Below the pieces are notes generated by a model. The model searched no databases. It was not told the DNA's origin and saw only the letters and a program-made list of their open reading frames with translations. 64,000 nt of DNA, from contig NZ_CVRM01000036.1 of NCBI RefSeq assembly GCF_001258055.1, forward strand, positions 1 to 64,000, written 5' to 3'. Positions 26,698 to 34,514 of this stretch are shown here, piece after piece. The stretch comes from Phaeobacter italicus (GTDB lineage Bacteria; Pseudomonadota; Alphaproteobacteria; Rhodobacterales; Rhodobacteraceae). Position numbers and translations under genes: made by a program. Each line of letters opens with the position of its first letter. The first letter of the stretch is position 1.

Positions 26698-27441
26698 CTA
26701 AGACAGGATTGTCAGCATCTCGACATCGTCGTCGACATCACGACAGGCTGCAAGCAACCGGTCGCGCAGGTGCGAGATGACGTAGTTGGCATGAAAGCGG
26801 CTGGGGGCCTTCAGAACCAATCTCCCCCCTGCCCTGCTCTCCCGTGTGAGAGCCTGGATCCAGGCGGTGTAGGTGGCACCATCTTCCTGATGCAGGACGG
26901 CCTTGGCCAGGCTCCACTCTGTCCCGTCAGAGACATCAGGCGCAGGTGCTGCAGTCCCGGTCATCAGAGGTACGACATTGCGCTCAGGTTCGTTTGCGCC
27001 TTTCATCCGATGTTCAAAGTCAGGCCCGACCGCAGGCCAGCTGGCTTTGGTGTCTTCCAGGATCCTCTCGAGATCAAAGCCGTATTCAGTGACGCGACCC
27101 CGGGCTCCCTGGCGCTTCACGATAAGCCAGCCCAAAGCGCGCAACTTGGCCATTTCGCGTTTCACGGTTCGTTCGTCTACAGACCACATTCGTGCGATCT
27201 CGCGCTGACCAACGGCGAGTTCATCACGCTGCCAGTTGTAGCGCGCCGTCATCAGGGTCATGAACCGAAGAACCAGCCGCTGTGGTCCTTTTTCCAGCGA
27301 CAAGGCATAAGTCCCCATCGCGGTCAGAATATCATACTTCAATGCCGAGGCATTACGCCCGACTGGTTTATTGGCAAGCATGGCTGCCCTCATGTCTCCG
27401 TCCGTGCGCGAACGGGTGCCTCGTCGTCTCATGTTGGCCAT
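26698..27441 (-). CDS. DnaA-like plasmid replication initiator
   Basis: This is the probable replicase of the replicon. The middle of the protein has helix-turn-helix character (ELAVGQREIARMWSVDERTVKREMAKLRALGWLIVKRQG). The C-terminal 60 residues (EWSLAKAVLHQEDGATYTAWIQAL ... HANYVISHLRDRLLAAC) resemble the N-terminal domain of DnaA, here at the C-terminus; there is no AAA+ domain or Walker motif. This matches the DnaA-like replicases of Rhodobacterales plasmids, as does the divergent parAB pair. The start is uncertain: ATG 27441 has AGGA upstream (247 residues), while GTG 27561 would give 287. A TTGACA at 27571-27576 on the minus strand would place the transcript start below 27561, favouring the shorter form. 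Confidence 0.8.
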   Translation of the reverse strand: MANMRRRGTRSRTDGDMRAAMLANKPVGRNASALKYDILTAMGTYALSLEKGPQRLVLRFMTLMTARYNWQRDELAVGQREIARMWSVDERTVKREMAKLRALGWLIVKRQGARGRVTEYGFDLERILEDTKASWPAVGPDFEHRMKGANEPERNVVPLMTGTAAPAPDVSDGTEWSLAKAVLHQEDGATYTAWIQALTRESRAGGRLVLKAPSRFHANYVISHLRDRLLAACRDVDDDVEMLTILS

Positions 27442-27561
27442 GAGATCCTGCTGGACGTTGATGGCTGGAAAAAGGACCGGTCCTCTCTTTGCCAAGAGGT
27501 ATGGGTCAGTGCCGAACTCAACGCATTTCAGTTTGTGTATCCGATTTGCGTCCAGCGGCAC

Positions 27562-27965
27562 GATTCTGTCAAGGGCTCAGTGATCGGGTATCCATCCCCA
27601 ATTCCATTTTTGAATCAAAAATCGGTATTAATTGGTATTGGGTGACAGTCAGGGCGTCCCCTAATAGTGCAAAAATGTCCCCCAATATGTCGAGGGCGGG
27701 AAAGCAGTGTCACCCTATATAAGGGTCTGTAGTGCCTCAAAAGACTCTCAAGATCCGCGTGGCCCCATGATGTCGTTCCGAATCGGATGCCCCATAAAAT
27801 AAGGGAATTCAGGCGCTTTTCCGCAGGATGTCCCCGCGGGGACAGGACGCTGATTGCTACGATAATAGGTTTTGCGTTTTTTGCAAATTCGGCGTAAACG
27901 GGTTTTGAGGAAGAAAAAGCGTCCGAAGGCAAGAATAATGTCGGACGTAAGATTGAGGAGCAGAG
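27562..27965. other. Intergenic region between rep and parA: probable origin of replication
   Basis: About 400 bases without a gene separate the divergent initiator and parA; plasmid origins usually lie here. It holds an AT-richer stretch, two near-identical direct motifs GTCCCCTAATAGTG (27656) and GTCCCCCAATATGT (27677) spaced 21 bp apart, two copies of GGTATT near 27630-27640, a dyad TTTGC/GCAAA near 27871-27886, and one exact parS-like palindrome at 27829. No convincing DnaA box (TTWTNCACA) was found. AGGAG lies upstream of the parA ATG. Confidence 0.5.
27829..27844. promoter_or_regulatory. parS-like partition palindrome 1
   Basis: TGTCCCCGCGGGGACA is a perfect 16-bp palindrome in the origin region 122 bases upstream of parA. 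The 14-bp core occurs exactly four times within 2.8 kb around parAB. Confidence 0.75.
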
Positions 27966-29270
27966 ATGTTTACCCATCAAGACCTGGCACAGATGCAGGC
28001 GCAATCTCTCAAGATGCAGACCTGGATCCGGCAGCAGACGTTTTCACCACAGATGGAAAAAACCCTGCGCCGCTTTTCCAGCTGGGAAGTGGCGGAGCTG
28101 ATTTTCAAAGTCAACCAATCCACCCTGCGCGGCCGCCTTGCAGCAGACCCAAGCCTGCCGCAAGGCCATGTTGAGGCCGATGGCCGACAGCGTTGGTATT
28201 CGCTGGAAGAGATCAACGAGCTGCGCCGACGCCTGAAGGTCAACCGCAAGTCGCTGATGCCGGAACGACCGGCGGGCAAACGCGCGCTGCGGGTGGCGGT
28301 CTCAAACTTTAAGGGCGGTGCCGGGAAATCCACCGTGGCGCTGCACTTTGCCCACGCGGCGGCGCTGGATGGCTACCGGGTTCTCTGCGTTGATTTTGAC
28401 CCGCAGGCGACGCTGTCCCATTCGATGGGGTTGAGCGACGTGACGGAGGACTACACCGTCTGGGGGATCATGGCGCGCGATCTGGTCCGCGAGACAGAGC
28501 GGATGAACGCCACGACCCGCGGCGCAGAAAGTGGTAACGCCCTGCCCGAACGGCGCCTGCCTGACGCGATCACAGGCATGGGTTTGCAGGATTTGCGGAT
28601 CAGCGACTTTGTCAAACCAACAAGCTGGCCAACCATTGATATCATCCCAAGCTGTGCCAACGCCGCCTTTGTTGAATTCGCCTCAGCGCAGTATCGTCAT
28701 CTCAATCCGGAATGGTCATTCTTTGCGGCGGTATCGCGCTACCTCGATCAGCTGCCCTCCGAGGATTATGACATGATGATCTTCGACTGCCCGCCGGCCA
28801 TTGGCTACCAGTCGATGAATGCGGTGTTTGCTGCGGACATGCTCTATATCCCGTCCGGGCCCGGATATTGGGAATATGACTCCACCACCTCTTTTATCGG
28901 GCAGCTGTCCGAAGCGCTGGAAGATCTTTCTGCCTTCAACGGTGTTGTCCCCGCGGGGACATTCAGCCTTCCCAAGGTTTTCCAGGAGGTCCGCTTTCTT
29001 CTGACGCGCTATGAATCCGGCAATGACTTGCACCGGGCGATGCGTGATGCGTTCTTCAAGGTGTTTGGTGATCGGATGACAGATCACCCGATTGAAATGA
29101 CCCGGGCGGTTGAACAGTCGGGGCGCTTCCTGAGCTCGATCTACGAGATCGACTATCGCGATATGACGCGCGAGACCTGGCGGCGCGCACGGGCGTCGTT
29201 TGATCAGGCTTACGAAGAATTCAAGGGCAATGCCCTGGAGGCATGGAACAAGCTGGAGGATGAGGCATGA
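27966..29270 (+). CDS. parA: Plasmid partition ATPase ParA
   Basis: ParA drives segregation of the replicon by ATP-dependent DNA binding. The 434-residue protein has an N-terminal extension with a MerR/HTH-like segment (WEVAELIFKVNQSTLRGRLAADPSLP ... RWYSLEEINELRRRL), as in plasmid ParA/RepA proteins that autoregulate. The deviant Walker A FKGGAGKST follows near residue 115, then VLCVDFDPQATLSHSMG and the Walker B-like DMMIFDCPPAIGYQSMNAV. A parS-like palindrome lies inside the gene and encodes VVPAGT. The stop overlaps parB as ATGA. Confidence 0.93.
   Translation: MFTHQDLAQMQAQSLKMQTWIRQQTFSPQMEKTLRRFSSWEVAELIFKVNQSTLRGRLAADPSLPQGHVEADGRQRWYSLEEINELRRRLKVNRKSLMPERPAGKRALRVAVSNFKGGAGKSTVALHFAHAAALDGYRVLCVDFDPQATLSHSMGLSDVTEDYTVWGIMARDLVRETERMNATTRGAESGNALPERRLPDAITGMGLQDLRISDFVKPTSWPTIDIIPSCANAAFVEFASAQYRHLNPEWSFFAAVSRYLDQLPSEDYDMMIFDCPPAIGYQSMNAVFAADMLYIPSGPGYWEYDSTTSFIGQLSEALEDLSAFNGVVPAGTFSLPKVFQEVRFLLTRYESGNDLHRAMRDAFFKVFGDRMTDHPIEMTRAVEQSGRFLSSIYEIDYRDMTRETWRRARASFDQAYEEFKGNALEAWNKLEDEA
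28946..28961. promoter_or_regulatory. parS-like partition palindrome 2 (inside parA)
   Basis: The exact 16-bp palindrome TGTCCCCGCGGGGACA lies within parA, where it is read as VVPAGT. Confidence 0.75.
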
Positions 29271-30391
29271 GCAAGCGCAGAATGTTCGACATCAACTTTC
29301 CGTCTGACCCCGCGCCGGAGCCCTCCCCTGCCCCGGCCGTGGAGCCCCCTGCCCGCGCACCTGAAACCAAATCTATGGGCCGACCGGGTGACGCGCGCCG
29401 TGGGCCGATGGCAACTGCGATCAGCGAAAACGCCGATGCGCTGCGGGCCCGTGCCGAAGCAGAGCAAAACATCCGTGCCGAAAATGACCGGCTCGCGCAT
29501 GAGTTCGTTCGCCTCAAAAACTTGGGTCTGGTGGTGGACCGTATCCCGCTCGACAAGATTTCGACGAGCAAGTTGATCCGTGACAGGGCGGTAAATCGTG
29601 ACCCTGATCTGGATGAGCTGAAAGAGTCGATCCGCGATCTTGGGCTGTCCAACCCCATCCGGGTAGAGGAAGACGGCGACGGCTATCAGCTGGTTCAGGG
29701 CTTTCGCCGGTTGTCGGCCTATCAGGCGCTTTATGCCGAAACCGGAGACGAAATTTACGGGCAAATCCCCGCAGGTCTGGTGGCACGCGGCGAGACGCTT
29801 CAGGGCCTTTATCGGCGCATGGTGGATGAAAACCTTGTCCGTCGTGACATCTCATTTGCCGAGATGGCGCAGCTCGCGCTTTCTTATGCTCAGGATCCGG
29901 AAACCTCCTCCGAGACGGTCGAGGATGCGGTTGCGATCCTGTATGCCTCTGCCGGGCGGCAGAAGCGCAGCTATATTCGCCACTTCGCTGAGCTGCTTGA
30001 ACTTATCGGTGCAGAGCTGTCCTTTGCTGAGGCTATTCCGCGGGCGCTTGGTCTGGATCTGAAAAAACGGCTGGTCGAAGATCAAACGGCAGTCGAACGG
30101 CTCAAGGCTGTGCTGCGCGGTGCGACCTTTGCCTCCGCCGAGGAAGAACTGGCTGTTTTGAAGGAGGCGTTGAAAGCCCCTACCGAAATGCGCGAAACCG
30201 CCACCACGGAAAAGAAACCCGGCATGGCCAAGACCACATTGCGCTGCGTTGTCCCCGCGGGGACAGTGCGCTGCCAGGCGCGGGATGGCCGGATTGAAAT
30301 GGCGATGGAGCGGGATTTTTCTGCCGTGGATCAAAAACGGTTGGAGAATGCGATCTCTGCCTTCTTTGATGCGCTGGACGGTGACGGCTGA
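29267..30391 (+). CDS. parB: Plasmid partition protein ParB
   Basis: ParB binds parS sites and stimulates ParA. The 374-residue protein has a disordered Pro/Ala-rich N-terminus with SRR-like basic residues, then the ParB/Srx domain (about 90-160) with LDELKESIRDLGLSNPIRVEEDGDGYQLVQGFRRLSAYQAL; QGFRRLSA replaces the chromosomal GERRYRA box. The helix-turn-helix region (about 185-260) includes DISFAEMAQLALSYAQDP. The C-terminus likely dimerises. Its gene holds one exact parS-like palindrome near the 3' end, again read as VVPAGT. A strong terminator follows. Confidence 0.92.
   Translation: MSKRRMFDINFPSDPAPEPSPAPAVEPPARAPETKSMGRPGDARRGPMATAISENADALRARAEAEQNIRAENDRLAHEFVRLKNLGLVVDRIPLDKISTSKLIRDRAVNRDPDLDELKESIRDLGLSNPIRVEEDGDGYQLVQGFRRLSAYQALYAETGDEIYGQIPAGLVARGETLQGLYRRMVDENLVRRDISFAEMAQLALSYAQDPETSSETVEDAVAILYASAGRQKRSYIRHFAELLELIGAELSFAEAIPRALGLDLKKRLVEDQTAVERLKAVLRGATFASAEEELAVLKEALKAPTEMRETATTEKKPGMAKTTLRCVVPAGTVRCQARDGRIEMAMERDFSAVDQKRLENAISAFFDALDGDG
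30250..30265. promoter_or_regulatory. parS-like partition palindrome 3 (inside parB)
   Basis: The exact 16-bp palindrome TGTCCCCGCGGGGACA lies near the 3' end of parB and is read as VVPAGT, as in parA. Confidence 0.75.
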
Positions 30392-30432
30392 TCCTTGAAA
30401 GGCTGAGCACACAACCATCTACGGACCAGAAA

Positions 30433-30459
30433 GGTCGCCCCCCGGGGCGGCCTTTTTTT
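30433..30459 (+). terminator. Rho-independent terminator after parB
   Basis: A 9-bp GC-rich stem (GGTCGCCCC with GGGGCGGCC, one G-U) is followed by seven T residues, 42 bases after the parB stop. Confidence 0.9.
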
Positions 30460-30829
30460 CTGGCAAAGCGCACGGCGATGGTTAACAGTCATTAATGTAG
30501 CTGCCGCATCCGCCCTTAGCCCCTGATCCATCTGCCGGGTCGCGGGTTTTGTCGGGTGCCTTGTTTTGGCTTCCCTCGGTCCTGCCGGACCAGTTCTTGT
30601 CGCGTCCCCGCGGGGACGGCGGCGCATATTGCCGTGTGGTCCAGCGCTCTGGCCTGTGCGGTATCATTTGTCATGCCGCTTTGTGGCCCGTTGTGGGCCA
30701 CAGGGCCTGGGTCCAATTCGTTTCAAATGGAACCCTCTAAGATGGGTATTGAGTTTGTGTTAAACTTTATGAATGAGGCATCAATAGGCGGCAATTATGG
30801 CACAATCCCGCCATGCTTCGCCTCAAAAA
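30460..30829. other. Intergenic region between parB and the GH16 gene
   Basis: About 370 bases with no supportable gene. The only landmarks are parS-like palindrome 4 at 30603 and an AT-richer stretch at 30740-30780 (TTGAGTTTGTGTTAAACTTT) that may hold a promoter for the downstream gene. Confidence 0.5.
30603..30618. promoter_or_regulatory. parS-like partition palindrome 4
   Basis: CGTCCCCGCGGGGACG is a 16-bp palindrome with the exact 14-bp core GTCCCCGCGGGGAC, in the gap downstream of parB. Confidence 0.75.
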
Positions 30830-30871
30830 CCAAACCTGAGGCAAGACCGCTCAAGCGGCCATCAGGTTTGG
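30830..30871 (+). promoter_or_regulatory. Nested inverted repeat overlapping the ribosome-binding site of the GH16 gene
   Basis: CCAAACCTGA (30830-30839) pairs perfectly with TCAGGTTTGG (30862-30871), and inside it CCGCT/AGCGG (30847-30858) makes a second stem. The outer stem ends in the GG of the GGAG ribosome-binding site (30870-30873) upstream of the ATG at 30882, so the folded RNA could hide the site. A DNA operator is the alternative. Confidence 0.5.
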
Positions 30872-30881
30872 AGACGCCAGA

Positions 30882-32174
30882 ATGACCACGACTGAAGACA
30901 CCGATCCCATTCTTGATCTGCGCCTGCCGGGGCAGCAACGGGACGAGGATGATTGGCTGGTCTCAACTTGGAACGCGGGCCAGTCCGTCGATACCAAATG
31001 GTCTGCAGAAAACGTGGTCATCAATTCCGATGGAGCGGTGGAACTGCATTTGACGTCCGACAATGACGCTGGTGAGCGGACATTCTCTGGCGGAGAGATC
31101 CAGTCAGAGGCCGCGCATGAAACCGGGGTTTGGTCCTGGACCGCACAGGCGCCGGATATGCAGGACGGCACTGTTTTCGGGATGTTCCTGTTTCAGGAGG
31201 ACTATCAAAATGACCGCTGGCTGGAGTTCGATTTCGAGTTTGTGGGCGCCGACACAACACAGGTCCAGCTGAGCATCCATATGGAGGCCGAGGACGGCAG
31301 CAGGATCCGGCTGGCGGATGGCCCCGCGGGGACACAGGTCATTGATCTTGGGTTTGACGCCTCGGAGGGGATGCATACCTACGAAATCGAGCTGACGGGT
31401 AGCAGCGCGATTTTCCGGGTGGATGGTGTGGTTCTGGCCGAATACAGCGCCGCAGATATGCCGGGGCAGGTTTGGTATTCCGGCCCGGTCAAAAGCTTTG
31501 CTGATCTCTGGGCGGTATCGGAAAAACAATCGGCCTGGGCTGGCACGCCCGATCCCGATGCACCGCCTCTGGTCGCGGTTATCGAAGAGGTCAAATTGCC
31601 GGGGGACGACGGCACGGATGGAAACCAATCTTCCTTTGCCAGCGAGGTCACGGGGACCTCTGCCGCAGAAGATCTGTTTGGCACAGAAGGTGATGACCTG
31701 ATCCGTGGTGCGGCGGGCAATGATCAGGTTGTTGGCGACAAGGGGGCTGACCATCTTTATGGCAACCGGGGCCGCGACATCCTGCGTGGAAAGGAAGACG
31801 ATGATTTCCTGTTCGGCGGGGGCGGTCGTGACCGCTTGGCCGGTGGCAGCGGAGACGACCGTCTGAATGGTGGCGGAGGGTTCGACCAGCTGCGTGGCGG
31901 CGGGGGCGCCGATGTTTTCGTGTTCAAACCTGCGGGTGGGGCGGATCGGGTCAATGACTTCCGGCTGTCCCACGGGGACACTCTTGATTTCAGTGCGCTG
32001 GGGATAGACAGCGCAGACCAACTTCGTTGGCTGGATGGCGAGCGGGGCAGGGGGACACGCGATCTCGTCCAGATGGAAACCGCGGATGGGTGGAAAAACA
32101 TCGCGGTGATCAATGACAAGGCAGAGGTGCTGACGCTGGACCTGTTGCTTGCGCAGGATGCGATCCTTTTCTAG
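30882..32174 (+). CDS. GH16-type glycoside hydrolase with RTX calcium-binding repeats (ExsH-like)
   Basis: The N-terminal 250 residues form a beta-jelly-roll of the GH16 type, with the catalytic motif WLEFDFEFVG (Glu115, Asp117, Glu119; the ExDxE form) and aromatic-rich flanks. About residues 258-345 are glycine/aspartate-rich nonapeptide repeats (GGSGDDRLNGGGGFDQL and similar) that bind calcium. There is no signal peptide. RTX repeats with a short hydrophobic C-terminal end (LDLLLAQDAILF) indicate type I secretion. Succinoglycan depolymerase ExsH of rhizobia has the same two-part plan, so it probably trims the exopolysaccharide made by the following cluster. A degenerate parS-like site lies inside at 31320. 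Confidence 0.85.
   Translation: MTTTEDTDPILDLRLPGQQRDEDDWLVSTWNAGQSVDTKWSAENVVINSDGAVELHLTSDNDAGERTFSGGEIQSEAAHETGVWSWTAQAPDMQDGTVFGMFLFQEDYQNDRWLEFDFEFVGADTTQVQLSIHMEAEDGSRIRLADGPAGTQVIDLGFDASEGMHTYEIELTGSSAIFRVDGVVLAEYSAADMPGQVWYSGPVKSFADLWAVSEKQSAWAGTPDPDAPPLVAVIEEVKLPGDDGTDGNQSSFASEVTGTSAAEDLFGTEGDDLIRGAAGNDQVVGDKGADHLYGNRGRDILRGKEDDDFLFGGGGRDRLAGGSGDDRLNGGGGFDQLRGGGGADVFVFKPAGGADRVNDFRLSHGDTLDFSALGIDSADQLRWLDGERGRGTRDLVQMETADGWKNIAVINDKAEVLTLDLLLAQDAILF
31320..31333. promoter_or_regulatory. Degenerate parS-like site inside the GH16 gene
   Basis: GGCCCCGCGGGGAC differs from the palindrome core by one base and is read as GPAGT. It may be a weak extra partition site or a chance match. Confidence 0.35.
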
Positions 32175-32198
32175 ACATATGTGTACATTAGTGTCTGA

Positions 32199-33113
32199 TT
32201 AGCTGTTTAGAGCCTTCCAACTGTCCCAAGGAAGGCTCTCTCTCCCCAAGAGAGCGGGCAGGGCCCGCAGATCATCCGCAAAGATCCCCAGCATGGTTTC
32301 GCGGTCGCATTCGGTCATCGGTGGGACCACCTCCCGCATGTTTTGAGAGTTTGCCTGCAACAGGGTCGCAACCGGTCCTGTCTGTTTTACCCGCGCGAGC
32401 GCGTCTTCCAGACCTGCCTTGCGCAGTTGGTCCCCGCCCGCACGCAGCGCGCGCCGCAGGAGCGGACTGCGGGCGCGGTCGCTTTCGTTGCGCCGCTCCG
32501 TCAGAACGGGTGAGACGTAGGCGTCATCCAAGCCTGCAAAGCGATACACTGTCTGAGCGGCGGCAATCGGATCTGCACTGATCTCTTCTGCAAGCAGCAC
32601 CAGCACCTGTGGAGGCCCCATCGTGTCGAGCCAGCGGCTCAGGTGGCGGTGGTAAAACCCCTGTTCGACATACGCGGGATTGTTTGCCAGCCCCTGTGCA
32701 AAAGGAAGCGGGGGGATGTGGCCCTTGATCACTTCGTGCAGGTGGTTCGAATAGGCGCGCGCGATGGGGTCCCGTAGCAAGCAGACGATCTTGATGTCTG
32801 GGTCGAAGGCTTTGACGCGCGCGGGGCAACGGGGATCGTAGAAATACGATGGTGATGCCTCAAAGCGGACGGGTTTTTCAGCGCCGGTCGCAAAGTGGCC
32901 GCAGTACCAGCTGTAACCGCGATCAAAATAGGCGCTGAAGAAGTCGATCTCCTTCGGGTCGGAGACGGCGGCATCGGGGTGGGCGCCGATCGCGGCATGG
33001 ATGAAGGTCGAGGCACATTTCTGCGCGCCGATCCCGATTAGCGTCGGGCCGGTTCGGTGCAATTCTTGTGACTCTGACTTGCCGGGGGAGGGGGCCCTGC
33101 GCTGCTCACTCAT
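32199..33113 (-). CDS. PAPS-dependent sulfotransferase
   Basis: The enzyme should transfer sulfate from PAPS to a sugar hydroxyl. The 5'-phosphosulfate loop is GIGAQKCASTFIHAAIGAHP near the N-terminus, the 3'-phosphate region is CLLRDPIARAYSNHLHEV, and YDPRCPARVKAF lies between. Length (304) is normal for soluble sulfotransferases. The ATG at 33113, with AAGG upstream, was preferred over one 60 bases earlier. It is divergent from the glycosyltransferase operon and convergent with the GH16 gene, so its target is probably the exopolysaccharide. The 3' end contains a perfect 10-bp inverted repeat AGAGCCTTCC/GGAAGGCTCT that may also stop transcription from the other side. Confidence 0.85.
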   Translation of the reverse strand: MSEQRRAPSPGKSESQELHRTGPTLIGIGAQKCASTFIHAAIGAHPDAAVSDPKEIDFFSAYFDRGYSWYCGHFATGAEKPVRFEASPSYFYDPRCPARVKAFDPDIKIVCLLRDPIARAYSNHLHEVIKGHIPPLPFAQGLANNPAYVEQGFYHRHLSRWLDTMGPPQVLVLLAEEISADPIAAAQTVYRFAGLDDAYVSPVLTERRNESDRARSPLLRRALRAGGDQLRKAGLEDALARVKQTGPVATLLQANSQNMREVVPPMTECDRETMLGIFADDLRALPALLGRESLPWDSWKALNS

Positions 33114-33227
33114 CTTGGTGCCTTGGTTGGTCTTTGTTGTTCGGTGCTTTGCGGTATTAACAAGTCTTAACATTTTGCTCTACTGGCGCCACGGAAAACG
33201 GGCTGCTAGATCTGGGGTAAGACAAAG

Positions 33228-34514
33228 ATGGGCAGGCAGATGCAGGGACCGGGCGAAACAACACCGGCGGGGCAGGCGAGCGCGACGGCGCCATTGGTAT
33301 CCGTCATCATGGCAAACCATCAGGGCGCGGCCTATCTGGAGGCGGCTGTCCGTTCCGTACTGTTGCAGAGCCATGACCGGCTGGAGCTTATTGTTGCGGA
33401 CGATGGCTCGACCGATGGTTCGCTTGAAATCCTCGACAGATTGGCAGCACAGGATGCCCGCATTGTGGTGCTTTGCCACGACAGCCCGTCTGGGCCTGCG
33501 GCCGCCCGAAACCGGGCTCTGAGCCATGCAAGGGGGCGCTGGCTGGCAATATGCGACTCTGATGACATCATGCACCCAGACCGACTTTCGCGGCTCCTGC
33601 GGGCTGCTGAGGCGCTGTCAGCAGACGCCGTGGCTGATGATATGATCCATTTTGCCACCGAGCCGCTGGCAGCCCCGCAGAGTGTCTTGGGTGAAGCTGC
33701 AACGGCGGACCCGTGGCAAATTACAGCTGCAGATATGCTGCGGATCCCGGCCAAGGGGCAGGGGGGTGGACAATTGGGGTATCTCAAGCCGTTGATGCGA
33801 CGTTCCGCGCTTGAGGCGCTGCGCTATGACGAGACGCTGCATATTGGTGAGGATCAGGATTTATATCTGCGGTATCTGCTGCAGGGGGGCACGATGTGGG
33901 TGCTGCCGGAGGCTCTGTATCTGTACCGACGCCACCCTCGGTCATTGTCATATCGATCCAGCCAGGCGCAGGTTCTGGCAGCAATGGACGCGATGGAGCA
34001 CCTGTGCGGCAGTCTGGATGCGGATCAGCTGAAGGATCTGAAAGAGATTATCGCAGATCGCAGGCGTATTCTGGAGGGCCGTCTTGCGTTCGAAGCCCTT
34101 GCCGATGATCTGAAAGCGGTCCGATTGTGGACGGCTGCACGTGGCTTGTTGCAACGGCCCGGATTGCTGCGACCGCTTCTGGTTGCGGTCTGGGCAAAAC
34201 TCTCGCGTCGGATCGCCCCTGCTGATGCCGGGCGAGAGAGCCGGACCATCCATCTGATCGCGCCGGGTCAGCCCCATCCCAAGGCCGGAGAGTGGCGGCG
34301 GGTGCCAGATTTGGGTGCGGATCACGCGCAAAGCCCGCTGTGGGCAGAGCTGTGTTTCATTGCGTCGCGTTGCGCGCTGACATTGACCTACGGCGATCCG
34401 GCAGGTTTGTCGGCCGCGTGGCGGGTGCCTGCCGCTCAGGACATCGTGGCCCGGTCTGATGTGCAAAGTGATCTGCCCAGACCGTTTTTCGGTGATGGCG
34501 GCAAAAATGGATAG
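33228..34514 (+). CDS. Family 2 glycosyltransferase, tandem copy 1
   Basis: This is a GT-A fold glycosyltransferase of 428 residues. The N-terminal catalytic domain starts PLVSVIMANHQGAAYLEAAVRSVL, with VADDGSTDGSLE binding the nucleotide sugar, the metal-binding ICDSDDIMHPDRL (DxD-like) near residue 110, and the acceptor/base region HIGEDQDLYLRYLLQG. The C-terminal 150 residues are unassigned. It is clearly paralogous to the next gene over its full length, including the C-terminal SAAWRVPAAQ. The sugar specificity is unknown. Confidence 0.88.
   Translation: MGRQMQGPGETTPAGQASATAPLVSVIMANHQGAAYLEAAVRSVLLQSHDRLELIVADDGSTDGSLEILDRLAAQDARIVVLCHDSPSGPAAARNRALSHARGRWLAICDSDDIMHPDRLSRLLRAAEALSADAVADDMIHFATEPLAAPQSVLGEAATADPWQITAADMLRIPAKGQGGGQLGYLKPLMRRSALEALRYDETLHIGEDQDLYLRYLLQGGTMWVLPEALYLYRRHPRSLSYRSSQAQVLAAMDAMEHLCGSLDADQLKDLKEIIADRRRILEGRLAFEALADDLKAVRLWTAARGLLQRPGLLRPLLVAVWAKLSRRIAPADAGRESRTIHLIAPGQPHPKAGEWRRVPDLGADHAQSPLWAELCFIASRCALTLTYGDPAGLSAAWRVPAAQDIVARSDVQSDLPRPFFGDGGKNG

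Noticed and set aside
27562-27965. Search for DnaA boxes in the origin region
   Set aside because: No convincing TTWTNCACA match was found, so none is annotated.
31966-31980. TGTCCCACGGGGACA resembling the partition palindrome
   Set aside because: It is one base short and has a disrupted centre within Gly/Asp-rich coding sequence; likely a chance match.
33157-33171. Possible CtrA site TTAA-N6-TTAAC in the sulfotransferase/glycosyltransferase promoter
   Set aside because: The accepted CtrA site has a 7-base spacer; here it is 6, so the match was not kept.
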